DNA of 64,000 nucleotides from Alphaproteobacteria bacterium. GTDB lineage: Bacteria > Pseudomonadota > Alphaproteobacteria > TMED109. The notes beneath the pieces are model-generated. The model was not told the origin of the DNA, searched no databases, and was given only the letters and a program-made list of their open reading frames with translations. Positions 54,781-64,000 of this stretch are shown piece after piece. A program made the position numbers and the translations under genes. Where the stretch lies: positions 62,001 to 126,000 of the forward strand of contig JAJDWH010000041.1 of the NCBI GenBank assembly GCA_022825705.1. The letters are read 5' to 3'. Each line of letters starts with the position of its first letter. Positions within the stretch are counted from its first letter, which is position 1.

Positions 54781-55160
54781 ACGTCGCCCTCGATACCAAC
54801 GCGTACAGCGATTTCATGCGCGGCGACGGCGACCGGGTGCGGGTGGTCCGCGCCGCGCGCACCATCGCCCTGCCCCTCATCGTCCTGGGCGAATTGCGTG
54901 CCGGCTTCGCCGCGGGCAATCGGGAGTCTGCCAACGCCGCCAACCTCCGCCGGTTTCTGGCGAGCCCGCGGGCATCGATCCTCCTTCCGGACGAGCAGAC
55001 CGCACATCATTACGCGCAACTCCACTTCCAACTCCGGGCCAAGGGAGCTGCCATCCCGACCAACGATCTCTGGATCGCCTCCTTGGTCGTCCAGCACGAC
55101 CTGATTCTCTGCACCTCCGATAACCACTTCCGGCAGCTCCCGCAGGTCGCGACCTGTTGA
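54771..55160 (+). CDS. PIN-domain ribonuclease toxin (VapC/FitB)
   Basis: A 129-residue PIN nuclease with the four acidic positions: Asp in ALDTNAYSDF, Glu in VLGELRAGF, Asp in TNDLWIASLV and Asp in CTSDNHF. GTG 54771 overlaps the antitoxin stop, so both are made together. VapC-type toxins cut tRNA or rRNA; the target is unknown. Likely a stabilisation module of the putative tRNA-Arg island. Confidence 0.87.
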   Translation: MAVNVALDTNAYSDFMRGDGDRVRVVRAARTIALPLIVLGELRAGFAAGNRESANAANLRRFLASPRASILLPDEQTAHHYAQLHFQLRAKGAAIPTNDLWIASLVVQHDLILCTSDNHFRQLPQVATC

Positions 55161-55577
55161 GCCCGCCGCAAAGCATCCGGACCGGCCTGTTCTCGGCCTC
55201 ACCGACACGGTCCGGCGCTCGTGGCCTTCCGCACAGATCCCATGTAGGCCGCTTGGCGGCTGGCGGCTGGCGGCGACGGTGGACGGATCTGTTCACAGCA
55301 GTTCGGCGGGATCAGGCCGCTGGACGGCGTACATGTGGCCGTTCCGCAATCCTTTTGTGCTCGGGCGGGCTGGCGCGTCGCGCCAGCCTGTGTCGTGAGG
55401 TCAATCGCAATACCCCAAACTGCTAGTTCCGGAACGGCACGACCAACCCCAATAAAAGCCAGTTTCTCCTGTTGAGACCGTGTGTTGCGGTTGATATTTG
55501 TCGTCGACCGCCGTCCAGCCTGCCTGCCCGGGCGGGCTTGACGTCGAGGTCTGGATCTGCGCTGAGGGGGAACCAAC
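55161..55577. other. Intergenic stretch in the island, nothing recognised
   Basis: Contains a short tandem GGCGGCT repeat (about 55252-55275). No motif-bearing frame is visible on either strand. Confidence 0.4.
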
Positions 55578-55731
55578 ATGGCTGACGATTACAGGGCCAG
55601 CACCAAGACCACGGGGACCGTCGCCGTCGACCCGAGTTCCGCGAGGCCGGACGTTTCCAGGTCGTCGGCCGGGCGCCCCACCGCGCGCACCCGCGACGCG
55701 CGCCCGGTCGGCGAGAATGGCTTGACGACGT
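55578..55731 (+). pseudogene. Truncated PPC-like gene start
   Basis: ATG 55578, with GAGGGGG 6-8 nt upstream, begins MADDYRASTKTTGTVAV, like the PPC domain start at about 53955 (DDYSDDTDTTGTVAV). After about 17 residues similarity stops and the frame ends at TAG about 55731. The good ribosome site suggests that a real gene start was joined to foreign sequence. Confidence 0.5.
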
Positions 55732-55909
55732 AGTCGGCGCCGCCCGCCGCCAGCACCCGCGCCGGGGTCTCGTCGCGCCCGTCCCTTGGGATGAAGATGA
55801 CGGGCAGGTCGGCGAGTTCCGGCAGCGTGCGCATCAGCCCGGTGCCGTCGGCGCCAGGTAGCGCCCGCGCCTGTGGCTCGAACGCTGGCGATGCCGTGCT
55901 GGACAGCAT
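55589..55909 (-). pseudogene. Decayed response-regulator receiver domain
   Basis: On the minus strand, PGADGTGLMRTLPELADLP, VIFIPRDGRDETPARVLAAG and GADYVVKPFSPT match the second half of a CheY-like receiver (usual form: ...PVIFISG.GRDET..RALE.GADDYIVKPFSPTEL). The phosphoacceptor Asp part is missing or shifted (ARALPGADG where LDLMLPGADG is expected), and no output domain follows. This is a broken gene. Confidence 0.55.
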
Positions 55910-56469
55910 CGAACCCGTCCGTCCACGCGTCGACGAGGACAGGGCGCCGATGCGGCACGGCTACTGGATGTGCTGCAGGACCGCACCGCGGCAGGTGTGC
56001 ATCGTCGTCGTCTCCCGCCTTGTCCGTTACCGCGTCGAGAGGATCCGGCTGCCGGACTACTCTGGCCACGACATTCCCCTTGAGCGCGAGAAGGAGGTCG
56101 ACCTGCGGTTGAATCTGAATTCGGAGCCTTCGCCCGCAAGCTCCTGTTCGAATCATGCAGCCGGGCAGGGACTCGGTCAGCGGGTGATAGAGCGGAACCG
56201 TACCGCTGCCGATGTGGCGGAAGCACCGGGCCAACCGGGCTCGCTCAGGACGCTGAACGCCATCGACTTCGAATTCCCACTCGGTGACCGAACGCAAACG
56301 AACGGTTACCCGGAAGGTCCTGGCTGGCGCACAAGACAAGTCAAACGCTGTCACTCACGGTCAGAAAACAAATTCAAAGTGTTAGCCAGTAGTCTGCCAA
56401 CCGGGCAAACAGGTGCCACAACGAGTACGACACAGCCTCGGTTTATTGCAGTCAATCAGTGACTTGTGG
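55910..56469. other. Right part of the island, no gene recognised
   Basis: Up to the tRNA there are open frames on both strands without known motifs. The DNA near 56330-56460 is AT-richer (AAACAAATTCAAAG) than the core genes. Nothing can be assigned. Confidence 0.4.
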
Positions 56470-56546
56470 TGGCGCGCCCTGCAGGACTCGAACCTGCGAC
56501 CTGCGATTTAGAAGACCGCCGCTCTATCCGCCTGAGCTAAGGGCGC
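56470..56546 (-). tRNA. tRNA-Arg (anticodon TCT)
   Basis: Read on the minus strand: acceptor GCGCCCT/AGGGCGC, D arm GCTC...GAGC, anticodon stem GCGGT/ATCGC with loop CTTCTAA (anticodon TCT, AGA codons), T arm GCAGG-TTCGAGT-CCTGC, discriminator G and encoded CCA. Its 3' end faces the accessory segment, whose far end carries a 41-bp copy of these bases (52242-52282). Confidence 0.95.
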
Positions 56547-56717
56547 TGAACAGGACACTACCCGTTGCGTCCGCGGCTTGCACCGCGCCTCGGCCGGATG
56601 GAAAGTAGCACCGCAGGGTGGCCTTTGGCGCAGACGTCGCGTCGGGTGGACAAATCCGCCCGCCTGGGTGCAGGGGAGCGTGCCGCGGTGCTGTCACCCT
56701 GATGCGAGACTCGCGAG

Positions 56718-57308
56718 CTAAGCGGCGAAGACGCCTGCTTCGCCTTCGGGCAACGGCACCTCGAACGCGTTCAGGATGAACGAGACCAGCGTGTAGTAGC
56801 CGACCAGCGTGACAAGTTCGACCATTCCGCCGTCGCCAACCAGCTCGCGGGCGTCCTGGTAGGTCCTGTCGTCCACCTTGCCGGTCTTCAGGAGCGCCTT
56901 CGCCACGTCGTACGCCGCCTGCTCGACGGGGTCGGGGAGGGACGGGGTCTCGCCGTTCAGGATGGCGGTGAGGGTCTCTTCAGGGACGCCCTCCTGTCGC
57001 GCAATCTCAGCGTGGGCCCACCATTCGAACTCGGCCCTCCAGGTGGCTCCCACCACGAGAATCGCGATTTCCCGGGCGCCGCCGGGCAGCTCGCCGCGAA
57101 ACCGAAGCTGCGCGCCGAGCGGCAGCACGCTGTCACCCAGGTCCGGCCGGTGGGCCCAGGCGTTGAACGGCCCGGCGAGGCCGCCGCGCGGATCGATGAA
57201 GGTGTTGGGGGTGTGCCTCCGCGCCCGCTCGCCGCCGGTGACGGCGTCAAAGATGGCGCGCTGCGCCGAAGTGGCCTCGCGAAGGGTGATGGCGGGGAGT
57301 CGGCTCAT
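56718..57308 (-). CDS. Carboxymuconolactone decarboxylase family protein
   Basis: A 196-residue AhpD-like helical protein. The segment REIAILVVGATWRAEFEWWAHAEIARQEGV is the CMD-family core; the usual CxxC of peroxidase AhpD is absent (EFEWWAHAE), so a catalytic cysteine is not present. Function unknown. ATG 57308 is chosen; the extension to 57377 lacks similarity. It lies just outside the tRNA-Arg island. Confidence 0.82.
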   Translation of the reverse strand: MSRLPAITLREATSAQRAIFDAVTGGERARRHTPNTFIDPRGGLAGPFNAWAHRPDLGDSVLPLGAQLRFRGELPGGAREIAILVVGATWRAEFEWWAHAEIARQEGVPEETLTAILNGETPSLPDPVEQAAYDVAKALLKTGKVDDRTYQDARELVGDGGMVELVTLVGYYTLVSFILNAFEVPLPEGEAGVFAA

Positions 57309-57450
57309 GCTTGCTGCTCCGGTTCCAGTAAGTGATGCGGGTCGCTGACGGTCTCGAATCCGGTCTGCCCGCGGCATCGGGTGCGAATGCCGGGCGTCGG
57401 GACGGCGGATGGTCGGTGAGCCGGTTCGCGCGGGGACCGCGCAACGCAGC

Positions 57451-57747
57451 TCACGTCGGGCGTTGGGGACGGAAGTTGTCGGCGTAGCTTTGCTGTCCCG
57501 GCTGCTGGCTGGCGGGATCGGCGATCTCGTACTGCAGTCCGTGAGTCTCCGCGAAACGCACGGCCGACGCCCGGTCCGGGAAGGACAGGGACACCTGCTC
57601 GGCCGTGTCGTTGGAGGCGGTCCAACCCATCAGCGATTCCATGCTCTGCGGCACCTGCGCGAGAAACTGGAGGCGCCAGCGACGGGTCTTGCGCAGGCCC
57701 GACTGCATGGCCGTGCGCGCTGGACGGTAGATTCGGACATCCGCCAT
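57451..57747 (-). CDS. NADH dehydrogenase accessory subunit, NDUFS4-like (ETC complex I)
   Basis: The 98-residue protein belongs to the family containing the mitochondrial 18-kDa complex I subunit. It begins [19 protein letters not shown], followed by [20 protein letters not shown] and [16 protein letters not shown], matching the conserved core. Such subunits are limited to Alphaproteobacteria and mitochondria, a strong taxonomic hint. ATG 57747 lies 14 bp after tRNA-Pro. Confidence 0.9.
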   Translation of the reverse strand: MADVRIYRPARTAMQSGLRKTRRWRLQFLAQVPQSMESLMGWTASNDTAEQVSLSFPDRASAVRFAETHGLQYEIADPASQQPGQQSYADNFRPQRPT

Positions 57748-57760
57748 ACACGACTCCCAG

Positions 57761-57837
57761 TGGTCGGGGCGGCGTGATTCGAACACGCGACCCCCTGCTC
57801 CCAAAGCAGGTGCGCTACCAGGCTGCGCTACGCCCCG
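57761..57837 (-). tRNA. tRNA-Pro (anticodon TGG)
   Basis: Minus-strand 77-nt cloverleaf: acceptor CGGGGCG/CGCCCCG, anticodon stem CCTGC/GCAGG with loop TTTGGGA (anticodon TGG), T arm around GTTCGAATC, encoded CCA. It lies between egtB and the complex I subunit gene, with no sign of disruption. Confidence 0.96.
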
Positions 57838-57864
57838 TGCCGTGCAGGCTACCCGATGTTCGCG

Positions 57865-58991
57865 TCATACGCTGCAGTCGTAGGCTACGCGAACGCCGGA
57901 AAGGATATGCCGCGTGGTCGGCGTGTAGTAGTTGCGAAAGGTTGCACGCCGGACTTCGGGTTCGCTGAGACGGCTGCCGCCCTTGAGCACGTAGTGTCGT
58001 CCGTCGAACCAGGGCAGCGAGTACTCGCGATACGGAAACGGTCGGAAACCGGGATAAGGATGGAAGCGGTTGGCGCACCATTCCCAAACCCGGCCGGTAT
58101 CGCGAAGCAGGCCCGCCATCCGGGCCGTTTCCCACTCGTGCTCATGGGGCAGGCGCCCACGTCGAAACCGGGCATAGGCGCCGGCCTCGTGGCGACTCAC
58201 GCCGGACACGAAGTCGTCAGGCGCGGCGGCAGCGGCATATCGCCAGGCATCGGGTGCCTCGACGCCGGCGTGTCTCCGCCAGCGCCAGCCGTCCGGCGTC
58301 CACCAGCGGGGATCCTGGTAGCCGCCGGCCGCGACGAACTCCTCCCATGCGCGGTTGGTGACCGGCCGCTCCGAGATCCGGAACTCCTGCACGCGGACCC
58401 GCGAACGCGGGAGCTCGTTGTCGTGCGCGCGAACCGCGTCGGCGCTGCCGACGCACGCAGACCCGGCCGCAACCCGCTGGACCGACGCATCGGTTGCACC
58501 TGCCTTCCCGGCCGCCCGCGCCGGCGCCTTCCCGCCTTCGGAATCGCCAAACCGGAGGGCGATCGTGCGCATGGTTTCAAGGTGTTGGGCATGGTGCGAG
58601 ACAAGAAAATGCAGAATGCGGTCGCCCTTCCGAAGCGGGTCTGCGGCGTTTGGGTCGCGGACCTCGCGCAGGAGCGTATCGTTGTGCCGCATCGTCTCGC
58701 TGGACCACTGGAGCAATTCCGACCGCGGCGGCAGGCGGCTGCCGCGTCGGGACTTCGGCGCGAGTTCCGGCAGACAGCGATGCGCGAGCCGGTCGCGAAT
58801 TCCGTGATCGTCGAGCAGCGCCGACCGGATCCACACGCATTCGACGAACACGCAGTGTTCGAGATGCCACCCGATCGGGCTCAGGTCGTCGTGCGCCTGA
58901 GCCCGAAAGCAGTCCTCGGCCTGGCTTGCCGCGGCGCCGACGAGTTCCCGCTGCAGGTCCCGCCACCGGCGCAGCGGATCGGTCGTCGATG

Positions 58992-58995
<4 letters not shown>
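57865..58995 (-). CDS. egtB: Ergothioneine biosynthesis sulfoxide synthase EgtB
   Basis: Iron-dependent enzyme joining hercynine to gamma-glutamyl-cysteine (or cysteine). The 376-residue product has a DinB-like N-terminus with iron ligands in GWHLEH and SHHAQHLE (HxxxHxE), and a C-terminal sulfatase-modifying-factor fold ([65 protein letters not shown]). It starts at GTG 58995, overlapping the egtC stop. The protein is shorter than many EgtB (about 430). Selenoneine synthase SenA is an alternative, but the adjacent egtC supports EgtB. Confidence 0.87.
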
Positions 58996-62347
<3,352 letters not shown>

Positions 62348-62348
<1 letters not shown>

Positions 62349-63223
62349 TGGCGATTCTCGTGAACGGCAAGACCCGGGTCATCTGCCAGGGATTCACCGG
62401 GGCCCAGGGTACGTTCCATTCGGAACAGGCGATCGCCTACGGCACGCGGATGGTGGGCGGCGTGACGCCGGGCAAGGGGGGCACTACTCACCTCGGGCTG
62501 CCCGTGTTCGATACGGTCCGCGAGGCCGTCGCCGAGACCGGCGCCGACGCGACCGTGATCTACGTGCCGCCCCCATTCGCGGCGGACGCCATCTTGGAAG
62601 CGGCGGATGCCGGGGTTCGGCTGGCCGTGTGCATAACGGAAGGGATTCCCGTCCTCGACATGGTTCGGGTGCGGCGGGTGCTGGAGGGTTCGCGGACCCG
62701 TCTGGTGGGCCCGAATTGCCCGGGCGTGATCACGCCGGGGGCCTGCAAGATCGGCATCATGCCGGGCCATATCCACCTTGCCGGAAGCGTTGGTATCGTG
62801 TCGCGGTCCGGCACCTTGACGTATGAGGCGGTGGCGCAGACGACCGCAGCGCGACTTGGGCAATCGACCTGCGTCGGCATTGGCGGCGACCCGGTTCCGG
62901 GTACCACGTTTGTCGACGTCCTCAGGGAGTTCGTCGCCGACGACGCGACCCGGTCGATCGTGCTGATCGGGGAGATCGGTGGCGTCGCGGAAGAGGAAGC
63001 CGCCGAGTTCCTTCAGGGTGCCGGGAGCGACAAGCCGGTCGTCGCGTTCATCGCTGGCCGGGCCGCACCGCCAGGCCGCCGGATGGGACACGCCGGCGCC
63101 ATCATCGCCGGCGGGTCGGGCGGCGCGGACGCGAAGATCGAAGCGCTTCGCGAGGCCGGGGTCACGGTCGTGGATTCGCCCGCCGAAATTGGTTCGACCA
63201 TGGCACGCGTCGCTTCCGGCTAG
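62348..63223 (+). CDS. sucD: Succinyl-CoA synthetase subunit alpha
   Basis: The 291-residue subunit carrying the phospho-histidine. [22 protein letters not shown] begins the CoA-binding Rossmann domain; [23 protein letters not shown], and the catalytic [19 protein letters not shown] (His) are complete. It starts one base before the sucC stop ends (TGATG). Confidence 0.96.
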
Positions 63224-63264
63224 CGGCTCCGTGGCATCCGCGTTCGCCCGAGAGGAGGGTCAGC

Positions 63265-64000
63265 GTGACAATCGTTGAAGGTTCTGGTGCACGCCAGGAA
63301 GAACTCCGGCGTCTCTATGCAGCCTTTTCCGCTGCCCCCGAAACGGTTGATCCGGCCTGGCGCAGCTTCTTCCACGCCTTGGCCCCCTCGGCGGTGGACT
63401 GGCTGGAAGACACGAATTCGTCTGCAAGCGCATCGTCCGTGGGCGGCCCGCCGACGTCGATGCTGGAAGGCACGCGGGATTCGATTCGCGCCCTGATGCT
63501 GATCCGCGCGTTCCGCGTCCGCGGCAACCTGCAGGCAAATCTGGATCCGCTCGGGCTCGCGCCGGTGACGCCACATCCGGAACTGGACCCGATGACGTAC
63601 GGGTTCACGCCGGCGGATTACGACCGGCCGATCTTCATCGATTACGTGCTGGGCCTTGAGTGGGCCACCCTGCGCGAGATCATGCGGATCCTGGAGGAGA
63701 CCTATGCCGGGACGATCGGCGTGCAGTTCATGCACATCCAGGATCCCGACCGGAAGGCCTGGATTCAGCGCCGGATCGAGTACAAGGACGCGGGCCCCGA
63801 TTTCACGGATCTCGGGAAACGCACGATTCTCGAACGTCTGACGGACGCCGAAACGTTCGAGCGGTACCTGGCCCGCCGCTTTACCGGCACCAAGCGCTTC
63901 GGTCTGGAAGGCGGCGAGTCCATGGTCCCGGCCATCGAGCAGATCATCAAGCGCGGCGGCGCGCTCGGTCTCAAGGAGATCCTGTTGGCCATGGCCCACC
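63265..64000 (+). CDS. sucA: 2-oxoglutarate dehydrogenase E1, N-terminal part (partial)
   Basis: The thiamine diphosphate-dependent E1 of the 2-oxoglutarate dehydrogenase complex, cut by the window end after about 245 codons. GTG 63265 follows GAGGAGG. The N-terminal helix seen in E1o (ELRRLYAAFSAAPETVDPAW) and MLIRAFRVRGNLQANLDPLG, YGFTPADYDRPIF, FMHIQDPDRKAWIQRRIE and FGLEGGESMVPAIEQII are all present. The TPP site lies beyond the edge. Fourth gene of the mdh-sucCDA operon. Confidence 0.95.
   Translation, partial: MTIVEGSGARQEELRRLYAAFSAAPETVDPAWRSFFHALAPSAVDWLEDTNSSASASSVGGPPTSMLEGTRDSIRALMLIRAFRVRGNLQANLDPLGLAPVTPHPELDPMTYGFTPADYDRPIFIDYVLGLEWATLREIMRILEETYAGTIGVQFMHIQDPDRKAWIQRRIEYKDAGPDFTDLGKRTILERLTDAETFERYLARRFTGTKRFGLEGGESMVPAIEQIIKRGGALGLKEILLAMAH

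Noticed and set aside
55401..56354. A 317-codon open frame on the minus strand in the island
   Set aside because: It has no recognisable domain; its codons run across the receiver relic in another frame, so it is not supported as a gene.

Overview
The window looks like chromosomal DNA of a high-GC alphaproteobacterium, most like a Rhodospirillales-type lineage; this is an inference from gene content. Supporting markers are the tightly overlapping mdh-sucC-sucD-sucA order, an NDUFS4-like complex I accessory subunit, a DUF2125 protein, an SUV3-like RNA helicase, heparinase II/III directly behind rpe, and a free-standing prephenate dehydratase. All four tRNA genes encode their CCA ends. No phage, plasmid or CRISPR locus is visible.

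Layout. 1-10 kb holds housekeeping genes: ribF (cut by the window edge), kdsB, pheA, nudC, the dnaX-ybaB-recR replication/repair group, rmuC, an SDR, bioY and recA. 10-17 kb has a convergent pair of dehalogenase-like enzymes, a chorismate mutase fusion overlapping tyrA, a DUF2125 protein, a denD-like epimerase and a YciI protein. 17-26.6 kb has the SUV3-like helicase, an msrA-FAH pair, a sodium:solute symporter followed by a perfect 13-bp hairpin, a 75-residue membrane protein and a TPR protein, then two small membrane proteins and an ABC1 kinase.

26.8-29.4 kb is an accessory stretch behind tRNA-Val(GAC): a monooxygenase-fold protein, fragments of an IS3-type transposase, and a DUF4258/HTH toxin-antitoxin-like pair. 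29.4-41.1 kb returns to core genes: rpe-heparinase, a KAS III homologue, cysQ-purH, an amidase, a ubiH-type hydroxylase, and the cnoX-LON-Trm112-DUF971-methyltransferase operon ending at tRNA-Gly(GCC). 41.3-52.2 kb has egtD, a Mug-type glycosylase, an arsenic module (ArsR-ArsC fusion plus aquaglyceroporin), a small cysteine-rich secreted protein, a zincin, phhB, two EamA transporters, moaB, a soluble lytic transglycosylase and scoAB.

52.24-56.55 kb is the most unusual part. A 41-bp near-perfect copy of the 3' part of tRNA-Arg(TCT) lies 6 bp after scoB, and the intact tRNA lies 4.2 kb away in the same orientation. This is the footprint of a tRNA-targeted insertion. Inside are an outer-membrane beta-barrel protein, a PPC-domain fragment, an antitoxin/PIN-toxin pair, a second truncated PPC-like start and a decayed receiver domain, but no integrase. 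The window ends with a carboxymuconolactone-decarboxylase-type protein, the complex I subunit, tRNA-Pro(TGG), egtC-egtB (which with egtD form most of an ergothioneine pathway) and the TCA cycle operon.

Several operons are coupled by 4-base stop/start overlaps (dnaX-ybaB, CM-tyrA, rpe-heparinase, cysQ-purH, LON-Trm112-DUF971-methyltransferase, egtC-egtB, mdh-sucC).
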